From Nitrospira sp. (GTDB taxonomy: Bacteria > Nitrospirota > Nitrospiria > Nitrospirales > Nitrospiraceae): a stretch of 33,162 bases of DNA. Within the stretch, counting starts at the first letter, position 1. Every line of letters begins with the position of its first letter. The DNA is taken from the NCBI GenBank assembly GCA_030653545.1, contig JAURZE010000010.1, positions 1-33,162 on the forward strand, in the 5' to 3' direction. A program made the position numbers and the translations under genes. The notes beneath the pieces were generated by a model. It had not been told where the DNA came from. It saw only the letters and a program-made list of their open reading frames with translations, and ran no database searches. Shown one piece after another: positions 23,746 through 33,025 of the stretch.

Positions 23746-24801
23746 TCATTCATGCAACCGAACATTCCAAGCCATGATCATGTCCCGGAACACGTCATCA
23801 AGCGATTTGCTCACAGACCACTTCGGATAATGCTTCTGAAATCTGGCGAGATCGCTGATGTAGCAAATATGATCGCCTGCACGCGGCTGATCAAGGTACT
23901 CGTATTGCATTTTCTTTCCTGTCAGCTCCTCGACAATATCGAAAGCCTCTAGTATGGAGCAGGAATTCGCCCGCCCGCCCCCCATGTTGTACACTTCGCC
24001 GGATCGAGGATTCGCATAGATTTCTTCAATGGCCCGAGCCACATCGAAACTGTGGATGTTGTCCCTCACCTGCTTCCCCTTATACCCATAGATTCGATAC
24101 GTCTTCCCGCTCAGCTGCGTCTTGACCAGATACGACAAGAATCCATGGAGCTCGACACCCGAATGATTCGGACCGGTCAGGCACCCCCCACGGAGACAAT
24201 GCGTCTTCATGCCAAAGTACCGGCCGTACTCTTGCGTCACCACATCGGCCGCAACCTTGCTGGCTCCGAAGATTGAATGTTTCGACCGGTCGATCCGCAT
24301 CGCTTCTGTCACCCCTTGGTAGTCCTCCTGTCGAGCGTAATCCCAACGCCGATCCAGCTCTTTCAGCGGCAACTCATTGGGGGCATCCCCGTATACCTTA
24401 TTCGTCGACATGAAAACGACGACGGCCTCCGGGGAATGTTGCCGAGTCATCTCTAAGACATTGAGCGTCCCTGTCGCATTGACGTCGAAATCGTCAAATG
24501 GACGACTGGCCGCCAGGTCATGGCTGGGTTGGGCCGCACAATGCACAATCAGATCGAAAGGTCCTTCGTGCTTGAAGAGACCGGAAAGCCCTTCCCGATC
24601 TCGAATGTCGAGCTGGTGATGAGAGAACCGACGAGTACTCTGGCGCAGCCGTTGAAGATTCCACGTCGTGTCACCTTCCGGGCCGAAAAAGTCCGCTCGC
24701 ATATTGTTGTCAACGCCGATCACGCGAGTAGCACGGCAGTCGAAAAACGTGACGAGCTCAGACCCGATCAGACCGCTCGAGCCGGTGATGAACACTTTCA
24801 T
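23746..24801 (-). CDS. NAD-dependent epimerase, CDP-tyvelose 2-epimerase-like
   Basis: This is a 351-residue extended short-chain dehydrogenase. [12 protein letters not shown] (4-15) is the NAD-binding GxxGxxG loop, and HCAAQPSH and MSTNKVYGD (131-139) are the expected strand motifs. The long stretch [20 protein letters not shown] and [20 protein letters not shown] resembles the CDP-paratose/tyvelose 2-epimerase group, so the substrate may be a CDP- or UDP-linked deoxysugar or hexose. At the YxxxK position it reads FGASK (178-182), with Phe in place of Tyr. ATG 24801 begins the first strand. It lies 25 bases after the polyprenyl GT2 and directly before the methyltransferase fusion. Confidence 0.88.
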   Translation of the reverse strand: MKVFITGSSGLIGSELVTFFDCRATRVIGVDNNMRADFFGPEGDTTWNLQRLRQSTRRFSHHQLDIRDREGLSGLFKHEGPFDLIVHCAAQPSHDLAASRPFDDFDVNATGTLNVLEMTRQHSPEAVVVFMSTNKVYGDAPNELPLKELDRRWDYARQEDYQGVTEAMRIDRSKHSIFGASKVAADVVTQEYGRYFGMKTHCLRGGCLTGPNHSGVELHGFLSYLVKTQLSGKTYRIYGYKGKQVRDNIHSFDVARAIEEIYANPRSGEVYNMGGGRANSCSILEAFDIVEELTGKKMQYEYLDQPRAGDHICYISDLARFQKHYPKWSVSKSLDDVFRDMIMAWNVRLHE

Positions 24802-24826
24802 ACAGTGGCACTCCTTCTCTCGATCG

Positions 24827-25981
24827 TCATGCTTTCTTCATGGACATCGCTGAGATGAAGAGGGAAGAAAACATCGTCCCCCCTCCTATAATGATGAGAG
24901 TGGCGCCCAGCGATACCCATTCGGGACGCGAGAGCGGCAAAAATCCTGACTGTATCCACTCCCATACCAGGAAGGCGAGAAGCGCCATCCCGATGAGCAG
25001 GATGCCCCCGCCGAGCAAGAGCCCGGTCTCAAGGCGAAACCAGTCGTAGAACGCACCGAGTCCCTTATTGTTTCTGTCGAAGCGACGACTCCATGAATAG
25101 GTCTTGGCGTGCAGGCCTAAACTCACGACTTGAAATCCCACCACGCTGAAGATCGTGCCAAAAATTCCTGTCGCGGTCCCGAGGGGCTTCCCGTTGAACT
25201 GGATGAGACCAGCCAGGGAGACAACATGCGCGGCAACCCCAAGCGCCAGCGACAGGAGGCCCGGGAGGAAGAACACCTTGTTGGGACAATAAATCAACAT
25301 CATACGGAGACTTCGCCAGCCATCTCGAAAGGTCCGCAGCTTGGACTCCCCTTTTCGCTCAGCCAGCTGGATCGGCAACTCAGCCGTCTTCAAACCGGCC
25401 AAGCCTGCATTGATGGCCAGCTCGAGATTAAACTCCATACCGGGGCTGACCGGTTGGATCAGGTCGTACGCCCGTCGACTAAAAGCGCGATAGCCACAAT
25501 ACACATCGGTATAGTCGGTCTTGAACAACACATTCAGAATTTTCGTCAGCAAGGGATTCCCGAAGAACCGATGAAGAAAGGGAATCGTGGCATGCCCCCC
25601 TTCGAGATAGCGACTCCCGGTCACGAAATCGTGGCCCTCTTGTAGCTTGTCGAGAAAGATGGGGATCATCGTGAAGTCATAGGTATCATCGGCATCCCCC
25701 ATGACAAGGTATCTGCCCTTGGCGCTCGCAAACCCCTTCAAATACGCATTCCCATATCCCCGTTCCGGCTGATGCACGATTCGGGCGCCCATTGCTTCCG
25801 CAATTGCCACGGATCGGTCCGTCGATCCATTGTCGCAGACGACAATCTCGCCATCGAGCTGCGCCTTGTCGAACGTGTCCCGGATCTTCTGGAGGCAGGC
25901 ACCGATGGCCGCCTCCTCATTGAGGCAGGGGAGCACGACGGAGACCAACGGAAGCAATTCACCCTTAGAAGTGCCGATCAT
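24827..25981 (-). CDS. Polyprenyl-phosphate-type GT2 with C-terminal membrane domain
   Basis: This is a 384-residue protein. The N-terminal GT2 domain (about 10-235) has [10 protein letters not shown] (14-23), [10 protein letters not shown] (46-55), [12 protein letters not shown] and [11 protein letters not shown] (92-102). It also has the signature CGYRAFSR near 160-170, matching GtrB/DPM1-type enzymes that load a sugar onto polyprenyl phosphate. A C-terminal region with four hydrophobic segments (about 243-265, 272-295, 325-350 and 360-380) anchors it. Its product would be the donor for the GT-C proteins encoded just upstream. The ATG at 25981 overlaps the upstream stop as ATGA. The trailing MKKA ends just at the membrane surface. 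Confidence 0.9.
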   Translation of the reverse strand: MIGTSKGELLPLVSVVLPCLNEEAAIGACLQKIRDTFDKAQLDGEIVVCDNGSTDRSVAIAEAMGARIVHQPERGYGNAYLKGFASAKGRYLVMGDADDTYDFTMIPIFLDKLQEGHDFVTGSRYLEGGHATIPFLHRFFGNPLLTKILNVLFKTDYTDVYCGYRAFSRRAYDLIQPVSPGMEFNLELAINAGLAGLKTAELPIQLAERKGESKLRTFRDGWRSLRMMLIYCPNKVFFLPGLLSLALGVAAHVVSLAGLIQFNGKPLGTATGIFGTIFSVVGFQVVSLGLHAKTYSWSRRFDRNNKGLGAFYDWFRLETGLLLGGGILLIGMALLAFLVWEWIQSGFLPLSRPEWVSLGATLIIIGGGTMFSSLFISAMSMKKA

Positions 25982-27603
25982 GGTTGAGGCTCCAAGGATA
26001 CGGCCGACGAGATAGCCTTGCTCCTGACAAGGAATAACAAGTGATCATCGACCTTCGCGCGCAATTCAATCGCGACTGGTGCCGATACCAGCTCTGTGAG
26101 AAGCCAGGTGAGATTCCCGTGACGCCCACCGTTTAGATACACAAAGAACTTCGGGTGCGCCTCAAGATATCGAGAAAATTCTTCGATATGAAAACCAAAC
26201 CACGGCCTGAGATCCAAAATCCCTCGATCGACCGTGTCATGCCCGAGATGCCGCAACGATGCTTGAGGATCTGCCAGATAAACCAGTCGGGACGACAGTT
26301 CACGGGGAGCATAGTGAGACAACATCATGAACGAATGAGCATCGGACACCACGACGGGCAAACTCGTAATCGATTCACGTCCGATCAACTCATAGACTTT
26401 CCCAAAGGACGCTTCCATCGCACCTTGCAGGTTGCGAGCGGACAACATGCCGAATCCCGCGCACGACAAAAGAAGAATCGCGACCCCCACAACAGCATGC
26501 CCTTGAAAGAGCCGCGCTATAGCCACGGCCACGAGCACACTGACTCCAAGCACAGCGGGCAAGGCATACCGAAACGTGAATGCCCCAGTCGTCAGCATGG
26601 TCGCCAGTACAGCGATGATCGGGAGTGCGACAAACCCTGCGGCCACCAGACCTTCGTGGACAGGGGCAAGAGAGTAACTGGCGGCAGCCTGAGGGCGCAA
26701 CTTCCCTGAAAGCGAGAGGGAATAGAGCCCACTTAGAATCAAGACGGCCAGCGCCAGCAAGGGCGTCGGCATGAGCAGGGCTGAATAGGCATCCGGGAGC
26801 GACTGCAAACTCGGCCGAGCCCAAAACCCTTGGGAATAGGTTCTCGCTTGTTGAATGAGGGGCGCCAAAAACAGCAACGGGGATAAGGCGCTCATCATCG
26901 AGAACCAGATCGGCCAATCTACACGACGTCGGACCATAGAACGCACCAACTCACCGATTCCAAGCGGGACAAACACAAAAACAGCGTAGTAGTGGCTGCA
27001 CACAGCGGCAGCCAGACTCGCCGCAAGCCCCGCGATGGAAAGTTTCCGGGATCGACCGGACGTTGCCTGTAGCCAGCACAGCCAGGCGAGGGAGGAAAAG
27101 GCCAAAACCAATCCGTACGGCCTTGCTTCGTAGCTGTATAAATTCGCGCCCGTCACAAAGAGAAATACCATCGCGACGAATCCATACAATGCCTCAGTTT
27201 GGCGTGCAACGATGTGAAAGAGACAGAGCCCCGCCACCCACACTCCGATCATTTCCGGCAAACGCAGGGCCCATTCATTGACGCCGAACAAAGCAAGCGA
27301 CCATCGAGTCAACACGTAAAACGGGAATGGAGTCTGATCTGCCCCAGTGAGGAGCGCGGACCAGATGCCGGAGAGCGTAGGTGCCTGGGCGATAAAGTAT
27401 GTGAACAGTTCATCGTTCCACATGGGCTTGCGCGAGGCCAGCAGGCTTGTCGCCGTGAAATACATGAGCGAGACCGCCGCCAACAGCCACATCCTGCGCC
27501 GGTCGCACAGCCCTCGAAAAGCTTCCGCAGAGTCCTCGACCCATTGCCAAGCTTTCACGAAAACCGGCGACGTTTCCGGCGCAATCATATCAGCCGACTT
27601 CAT
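25978..27603 (-). CDS. GT-C-like polytopic membrane glycosyltransferase
   Basis: This is a 541-residue protein with about 11-12 hydrophobic segments. The first periplasm-type loop contains KPMWNDELFTYF, with the Asp-Glu pair at 64-65 at the place of the catalytic acid in GT39/ArnT-like enzymes. DQTPFPFYVLTRWSLALFG and LRLPEMIGVW, then SYEARPYGL, are typical of this superfamily. A soluble C-terminal stretch (about 430-541) follows the last span. ATG 27603 has AAAGGAG four bases ahead; it overlaps the upstream gene by 14 bases. An ORF extending to 27717 runs inside the upstream gene and is rejected. It likely transfers a sugar from polyprenyl phosphate on the outer face of the inner membrane. 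Confidence 0.85.
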   Translation of the reverse strand: MKSADMIAPETSPVFVKAWQWVEDSAEAFRGLCDRRRMWLLAAVSLMYFTATSLLASRKPMWNDELFTYFIAQAPTLSGIWSALLTGADQTPFPFYVLTRWSLALFGVNEWALRLPEMIGVWVAGLCLFHIVARQTEALYGFVAMVFLFVTGANLYSYEARPYGLVLAFSSLAWLCWLQATSGRSRKLSIAGLAASLAAAVCSHYYAVFVFVPLGIGELVRSMVRRRVDWPIWFSMMSALSPLLFLAPLIQQARTYSQGFWARPSLQSLPDAYSALLMPTPLLALAVLILSGLYSLSLSGKLRPQAAASYSLAPVHEGLVAAGFVALPIIAVLATMLTTGAFTFRYALPAVLGVSVLVAVAIARLFQGHAVVGVAILLLSCAGFGMLSARNLQGAMEASFGKVYELIGRESITSLPVVVSDAHSFMMLSHYAPRELSSRLVYLADPQASLRHLGHDTVDRGILDLRPWFGFHIEEFSRYLEAHPKFFVYLNGGRHGNLTWLLTELVSAPVAIELRAKVDDHLLFLVRSKAISSAVSLEPQP

Positions 27604-29416
27604 GACGCTCCTTTTCGCTGCGAGCGTTCTCAGGCATGAGAAGCAGCAATCCCGTCTCAGGCTGCACGATGACTGAGCCAGGACGAACGTGCTCATAAAT
27701 TTCGAACGCCTGCTCATGTCGCGCTCCGGTTTCTGTCACGACGTCATCACTGTAGACGCGTTTCCAGCGATCAGGGAAACCCTCGACTACACTTTTCATA
27801 AAGCGTTTGCTATCAATGGCCAAGCCCTCGTCAAGAATCAGATAGGTGACCGGCACTGACTCCAAGAGTTGCACGGCCTTGATGGGGTCCGATTCAAACG
27901 GGGGCATTACCGACTTGTTTCCCGTTCTTAGATAGACCCAATGGGGCACTGAAACGGCAATGACGTCATGTGGTTTGGTATGCGCCATCAACCAGTCCAC
28001 ACCCCCGTCAAGAGCCCGAAATGAATCCATGTAGAAAAATGAACGATAGCCAACCATATCGCCTTGCCGAGTCTTGAACTGCACCGGAAGGTGGCGCTTC
28101 GTATAGACCGCCACGGTCGTTGCAATCTGCTGCACGAGAATCCCGACCACAAGCAAGTAGGCAAGGACATGGACTACGCTCTTCCATCTGGTTGGCGGAC
28201 GCCTTTGCGCCTGCCTCAATACCCAAGCAATTGCGGTACATAAGGACAAGGCCAACAAGGGAACCGTGGGCATCAGATACCGATTAAATTGGTCCGGCCA
28301 GGGTGTAAGACAGATCACTGAAATGGATGAGAGCACGCAAAGCGGAACAACTATATGTCCTTGGGCTGCAAAAATACCCGTACCAACCAGTACAAGACTC
28401 CCCAAGGCAATCAAAGGAACATCAATAAGCCACTCTGGTTCAGCTTTAATCCCCATTTGTTTTGCGACCTCTTCCCATTCTACTTTCCACACGGGCCGCA
28501 TCGAACTTACGGACTCCCCGATATACCTTGTCACATGGGCCACGTTGTGGAAGTACCGTTCGACCCGATCCGAAAGTGTCGAATACCCCAAGTCGGGATC
28601 AAAGGGGTCGTTGAGCGACACGTTCTTTGCATAACTGACATTGTAGAACATATAGTCGGCACGCTGGTACGCATACGGGGGACGTTGATACTCCGCACTC
28701 GTCTCGACGTAATGCACATACGAAAACCATCCGAGGATGGGAACCAACGAGATCGCGACCCGAATGGCCACAGTCTTCCATTGCCTCCTGACAAGCCCTT
28801 CAGCTATCCAAGCCGCGAACAGAGCAATACCGGCAGTACGCGAAGCAAACGCTGTCATGGCAAAGGCCCCCGCCCATGCCGGAGAGAGCCACCACCCTTC
28901 ACTTGAACAGGCAAGGAGAAATCCAACGGTGAGAAGACCATAGAGCAGGTCAGGAAAACACAAATCGGATAAAAAATACGTCTGTACGTTCAAGAGGCAT
29001 ACTACTGTCCCAAAGAAAGCAAAAGCGCTCGAAAGATACCGTCGCAGTAGCGTATAAATAGCAAAGATATAAGTCGCAAAGACTAAAAATGATGAGAGTC
29101 GGAGAAAGCGGCCAACAACAAGCGGGTCGCTCGTCCCGAGAACGAGTTGATGCGCAGCAATGATCAGCGGAAGTAGCGGAGGGTACTGATTGGCCTGGAT
29201 CTCGCCGGGCTCGTTGAGCAGCCGATATCCCTTCCCCTCGGCGAGCGACGTCCCGAGCACATAGTACACGCCTCCGTCCCAGCGCAAATCGATCGGGCCT
29301 TGGAGGCGAGGCAACCATAGCGCGATGACCAACAATCCGAGGATTGTATACAGAGTCCGCTCCTTGCTTAGCTCACTCCGCAACATCTCCCACATAGCCG
29401 GCACACTTCGGTTCAA
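27590..29416 (-). CDS. GT-C-like polytopic membrane glycosyltransferase
   Basis: This is a 608-residue protein with about 10-12 hydrophobic segments in its first 420 residues and a large soluble C-terminal domain. The first loop has LRWDGGVYYVLG (44-55) with Asp47, then GKGYRLLNEPG and ANQYPPLLPL, the usual pattern of GT-C relatives. The start is TTG 29416, with GAGG seven bases ahead; the first in-frame ATG is 29395 but has no ribosome site. Its stop is inside the next gene by 14 bases, so translation is coupled. Together with the neighbouring GT-C gene and polyprenyl GT2 it forms a periplasmic glycosylation set. The sugar is unknown. Confidence 0.83.
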   Translation of the reverse strand: MNRSVPAMWEMLRSELSKERTLYTILGLLVIALWLPRLQGPIDLRWDGGVYYVLGTSLAEGKGYRLLNEPGEIQANQYPPLLPLIIAAHQLVLGTSDPLVVGRFLRLSSFLVFATYIFAIYTLLRRYLSSAFAFFGTVVCLLNVQTYFLSDLCFPDLLYGLLTVGFLLACSSEGWWLSPAWAGAFAMTAFASRTAGIALFAAWIAEGLVRRQWKTVAIRVAISLVPILGWFSYVHYVETSAEYQRPPYAYQRADYMFYNVSYAKNVSLNDPFDPDLGYSTLSDRVERYFHNVAHVTRYIGESVSSMRPVWKVEWEEVAKQMGIKAEPEWLIDVPLIALGSLVLVGTGIFAAQGHIVVPLCVLSSISVICLTPWPDQFNRYLMPTVPLLALSLCTAIAWVLRQAQRRPPTRWKSVVHVLAYLLVVGILVQQIATTVAVYTKRHLPVQFKTRQGDMVGYRSFFYMDSFRALDGGVDWLMAHTKPHDVIAVSVPHWVYLRTGNKSVMPPFESDPIKAVQLLESVPVTYLILDEGLAIDSKRFMKSVVEGFPDRWKRVYSDDVVTETGARHEQAFEIYEHVRPGSVIVQPETGLLLLMPENARSEKERHEVG

Positions 29417-29436
29417 GCTACAACCTCACATTCACA

Positions 29437-29745
29437 CTACTTCTTGTGGACATCTACCACCGCATTGTAAATCCGCCCAACCAGCCACCCGATCGCCCCT
29501 CCCGTGATGGCTCCGTATAGCAATCCGACAAATGCACCCGGCCAACTCACGGAATACCCGACAAAATAGTTCGAAAGCAGCTGAAGATGCTGCCCCGCCT
29601 GGACACCATCTTTAATGACCAACCACACCGTCATCGTAAAAAGCCCTGCTCCCCCGATCAGCCCGCAAACCACCGCCAGCGCGTCCGCCTTGATCCTGGC
29701 GAGAGCGTGGGTCACTTCTTCCGTCTGCTTCATGTGCGGCTTCAT
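29437..29745 (-). CDS. Stand-alone membrane module (102 aa) homologous to C-terminus of neighbouring flavoprotein
   Basis: This 102-residue protein has two hydrophobic hairpin-like regions (about 22-45 and 68-90) around a short GQHLQLLSNYFVGYSVSWPG segment. The whole core (about 15-93) aligns without gaps to residues 509-587 of the flavoprotein encoded just upstream. By eye about 28 of 79 positions match, including L-L-x-N-Y and W-x-G-A. No known family is recognised. AAGGCGGTGA five bases before ATG 29745 decides the start over GTG 29754. It starts 29 bases after the flavoprotein stop. It may be a membrane-recruitment or partner subunit; this is inference from the duplication. Confidence 0.8.
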   Translation of the reverse strand: MKPHMKQTEEVTHALARIKADALAVVCGLIGGAGLFTMTVWLVIKDGVQAGQHLQLLSNYFVGYSVSWPGAFVGLLYGAITGGAIGWLVGRIYNAVVDVHKK

Positions 29746-29774
29746 CACATTCACCGCCTTTCTTCTGAAATGGA

Positions 29775-31616
29775 TTACATCTTGTCGAGAAGATGGCGAC
29801 GCTCATCCCGCTCTGCGCGCCACCGAACGAATTTTGCATAGCCCGTAAGCGTCCAATTTCTGAGTCCAGCCGCAAGTGCCCCCACCGCAAACCCCAACAG
29901 CCCTGCTTCGACTAACCCGATCACCGCGCCTGCCCACGTGACTTCAAACCCGAACAGGTAGTTCCCGAGCAACGACAAGTTTGGACCAGGCGCAGCCCCG
30001 CCTCTAAGTAACAAGACGGCCGAGGCCAGGAATATTCCGAGACCGCTCACCACACCGACGGCTAGCCCCAAGGCCAGTGGATCGATTTTCGCAAACGCGA
30101 CTTCGATCACGGCGTCTTCAGCTTCCTCTACCGCCTCATCGACCGAGACAGAGACTCGCGTCGGCACAAGCCGATCGCCGGTGTTCGGCTGAGTCGCTCG
30201 TTCTTCTTCGTGATATTCCTTCTCTGTGTTGACGGCCCAGACATCGCGCTTGTCTCCGAGAATGTTCCCGGCCGCATACACGCCGGTCAGCATGGAGTGG
30301 TCTTGATTGTTATAGCGATGCAATCCGTTTCGCCCGATGGTCTGCAGATTCGAGAAGGTCTCTAGATAGCGACGGATCGTGCCGACGCTGTCTTGATACG
30401 TCTGGTCGTAGACCGGATAGGCCTTCTCCATCCGCACGACCGTCCCGTCTTTGACTTCCCGCGGATCGATGAGGCCGATTTGCGCGCATTCACGAATGCC
30501 CAGTTCAATGAGGCGCTCATCCGACCACGTCCACATATCATCCGTATCCCACAAGAAATATTCCAATCCCAGTGAGGTCCGTGAGGCGTCCGGTACCATA
30601 TAGGGACTCCAGTTTTTGTAATTCTGAATCCGCCCGAGCTTGACCTCCGGCGAATGCACGTAGAGCCAATTGTCGGGGAAGACGGACTCGCGATCGATGA
30701 CCAGTACTACCGTCAGGTAATCCCGGTAACGGAGAGCTTGTGCGGCTTTGAGCACATCCTCTGGCGGCAAAGGATCCAGGGCCTGCACCAGTTCACGTAG
30801 CGGCATCGTCGACACGAAATGCCGGCCGTCATACTCCAGCGACTCACCGGCTGCGCCACGCCCCTGAACGCAATCGACCAGCCCGTGACGATGCCGGACA
30901 CGCTCCACTTTCACGCCTTGGATCGTCTGAGAGCCCTGACTTTCGATCAAACCGCGGCATCGTTCCCACATCAACCCCGGGCCAAAGCGGGGATAGTGAA
31001 ATTGCTCGATTAGAGAGGTCAATGTCGACCCGTCCATGCCCTGTTTGGCTCCGAACAGCGCATTCCGCACGGCTTGTTTCAGTGAGAGGTTCTTGATGCG
31101 TTGCGCCGCCCAGTCCGCTGAGATCTCGTGGCACGGAATTCCCCAGACCTTCTCCGTGTAGGTCTTGAAGAAAATGCTGTACAGCCGATACCCGAATCGG
31201 TTGGACACCCACTGCTCGAATGTTTTCTCATCCTGGATGTGGAAGAACTTGGCCTTGATGTAGCTGAGGCCGATCAGAAACGATTCCAACGGGCCGAGAC
31301 CGGTCAGCGCATTCAGCGGTTTGAGAGGGTAGTCAAAGAAGTGTTGATTGTAATAGATGCGGGAGATGCGCGGACGCAGCAAGAACTCCTCTCCAAGAAT
31401 TTCGTGCCACAGTTCATTGATAAGGGGGACTTTGGAGAAGAATCGATGTCCGCCGATATCAAACCGATACCCGCGATAGTTGACGGTTTTCGAGATTCCC
31501 CCGACCTGATCGCTCGCCTCGAGCACGGTAGACGTCATGCCCCGCTTGCCCAACTCGTAGGCGGTCGTGAGCCCTGCCGGCCCTGCCCCGATGATAATAG
31601 AAGACTCTTGGCTCAT
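29775..31616 (-). CDS. UDP-galactopyranose-mutase-like FAD protein with C-terminal membrane module
   Basis: This is a 613-residue protein. Residues about 5-470 form a flavin amine-oxidase/UGM-like domain: [17 protein letters not shown] (7-23, FAD Rossmann loop), [27 protein letters not shown] (50-62), and [17 protein letters not shown] near 427-442, where FAD contacts lie. In related proteins such domains rearrange or oxidise sugars or isoprenoids. A charged linker rich in Glu (about 485-505) leads to a membrane module with hydrophobic segments at about 514-537 and 560-584 and a basic tail. The same module is encoded separately just downstream. The ATG overlaps the upstream GT2 stop (ATGA). 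Exact substrate is unknown; UDP-galactofuranose formation is one possibility, not shown. Confidence 0.87.
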   Translation of the reverse strand: MSQESSIIIGAGPAGLTTAYELGKRGMTSTVLEASDQVGGISKTVNYRGYRFDIGGHRFFSKVPLINELWHEILGEEFLLRPRISRIYYNQHFFDYPLKPLNALTGLGPLESFLIGLSYIKAKFFHIQDEKTFEQWVSNRFGYRLYSIFFKTYTEKVWGIPCHEISADWAAQRIKNLSLKQAVRNALFGAKQGMDGSTLTSLIEQFHYPRFGPGLMWERCRGLIESQGSQTIQGVKVERVRHRHGLVDCVQGRGAAGESLEYDGRHFVSTMPLRELVQALDPLPPEDVLKAAQALRYRDYLTVVLVIDRESVFPDNWLYVHSPEVKLGRIQNYKNWSPYMVPDASRTSLGLEYFLWDTDDMWTWSDERLIELGIRECAQIGLIDPREVKDGTVVRMEKAYPVYDQTYQDSVGTIRRYLETFSNLQTIGRNGLHRYNNQDHSMLTGVYAAGNILGDKRDVWAVNTEKEYHEEERATQPNTGDRLVPTRVSVSVDEAVEEAEDAVIEVAFAKIDPLALGLAVGVVSGLGIFLASAVLLLRGGAAPGPNLSLLGNYLFGFEVTWAGAVIGLVEAGLLGFAVGALAAGLRNWTLTGYAKFVRWRAERDERRHLLDKM

Positions 31617-32689
31617 TCGCGTTTCTCCACTCGTGATCTTGCGCGTCGTGCGTCTTGCGTGACCAGGGAAGCAGGCCCCTTAAGCTCCCCTTCACCCTTT
31701 GCGAAATAACACACCGTTCCGACGGCGAAGGCGACTCCGCTATACAGAAAATACAACCAGTGCCACGGGACGGTTTGCGCAGCGAATCGGAGTCCGCGCT
31801 TCTCCAGGAAGAATCGGTAGAGCCTGGCATTGAGGGAAAAGAGCATCACCCCCATCATGGCAGCCCCGACCAAGAAAAGTGGCTGCCAGGGAGACAGCAT
31901 GAGTGCGCCGAGCAGTCCAGCTGCCAGCATGACGCTCACGCGCCCGGAGATGCCGATATTCAAATCGTTCACAAAGCCTCGATGCCGGTGAATCAGCTGT
32001 GTCCATGGCACGGCCCGCTGAAAAAAGTCAGCCTGGAGCATCGACCCGATCGTCCAGCGTTTCCAATGTTTGACCTGAATGGATTTACAGAGCCGAATCC
32101 TGTGACCGGCTCGTGTGAGGCGGTAGCCCAATTCAATATCTTCGATGGAGGGCTTGCGATACGTTTCATCGAATCCGCCCATCGCGAGAAAGACCTCCCG
32201 CCGGATCGCCCCACAGGCGCCCCAAAACGTTGAGGCCTCCTCCCGGCCATTCTGATGGACGTAATGGTGCAGGAGATTCCTGTACTGTGAAAGAAAATTC
32301 GCTTCCCCCGGCTGATCGTCATAGGACCCGATCATGGCCGCTATCTCAGGATGCCGAGCAAAGATGTCCCTTACCTGCTCAATCACCTTCTCAGGCACGG
32401 TTACGTCCGCATCGATGAAGAAGAGCAGATCCGAGGTTGCCTTCGATGCGCCGAGATTCCTGGCGCGACCGGGCCCCCCCGGTTGGGGAAAGCGATACAG
32501 GGTCACGCCGGCCGCCTCTGCGTACTGCGAGGACCCGTCGGTATCCCCATCGCCGATTACGATGAGTTCATCCGGCGGAGGCACCGTCTGCCTGATCGAT
32601 TCCAGGCTCGCGCGAAACTTTGCGCCCCCGTTGTAGACGGGAACAATAACTGCGACGGTCAAGGGTGAGAGAGTTAACGTTGTTTTCAC
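31613..32689 (-). CDS. Glycosyltransferase family 2, membrane-associated
   Basis: This is a 358-residue protein from GTG 32689. [11 protein letters not shown] (12-22), [10 protein letters not shown] (44-53), [11 protein letters not shown] and [11 protein letters not shown] (90-100, DxD at 93-95) are the GT2 motifs. [21 protein letters not shown] gives the ED motif of the catalytic base. The C-terminal third has hydrophobic segments at about 250-290 and 320-340, so it is membrane-attached. The start is uncertain. GTG 32689 has GAG six bases ahead, while the first in-frame GTG at 32731 has no ribosome site and adds an unconserved leader. This is the first gene of the 25-kb minus-strand run. Confidence 0.87.
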   Translation of the reverse strand: MKTTLTLSPLTVAVIVPVYNGGAKFRASLESIRQTVPPPDELIVIGDGDTDGSSQYAEAAGVTLYRFPQPGGPGRARNLGASKATSDLLFFIDADVTVPEKVIEQVRDIFARHPEIAAMIGSYDDQPGEANFLSQYRNLLHHYVHQNGREEASTFWGACGAIRREVFLAMGGFDETYRKPSIEDIELGYRLTRAGHRIRLCKSIQVKHWKRWTIGSMLQADFFQRAVPWTQLIHRHRGFVNDLNIGISGRVSVMLAAGLLGALMLSPWQPLFLVGAAMMGVMLFSLNARLYRFFLEKRGLRFAAQTVPWHWLYFLYSGVAFAVGTVCYFAKGEGELKGPASLVTQDARRARSRVEKRE

Positions 32690-33025
32690 CTTATTCTCGT
32701 GTATCACACGCCCAGGGCCAGAGCGAGTCACCCGTTGTCGCAGGTCGTCGCTTCAGCACTTTAGCCTGCGAGTAGTATGAGCCCGATGAATTGGCAACAG
32801 ACTATAGGATGCGGATTAGCAGAACAATCCCACCTTGATGGGGGGGGAGCATCTACCAAAGAGAGGTCGCCATAAGTGATTTTCATATTGCGCGCTCAGC
32901 ACTTCGCGCATTACTCTGAGTCAAAAATAGTCCCAAGAATAAAAGTAATGGACACAGCCAGACCTTATCAACACACGCCCAAGGGAGCATTAATCTGCCT
33001 TTTCGTTTTCCTTTGTCTTGGCGCG
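32690..33025. other. Gene-free region between the glycan locus and the transposase remnant
   Basis: No convincing gene is seen in these bases. Visible elements are a TATAGT hexamer on the minus strand (32801-32806), a possible -10 of the glycan run with only a weak TTGTTC 15 bases ahead. There is also a run of eight G (32840-32847) just upstream of it, and a visibly AT-richer stretch from about 32870 to 33020. The latter may belong to the end of the insertion element whose transposase terminates at 33026. Confidence 0.5.

Noticed and set aside
23200-23952. 250-codon plus-strand frame antisense to the fusion gene
   Set aside because: It spans the junction of two well-supported minus-strand genes and shows no family features.
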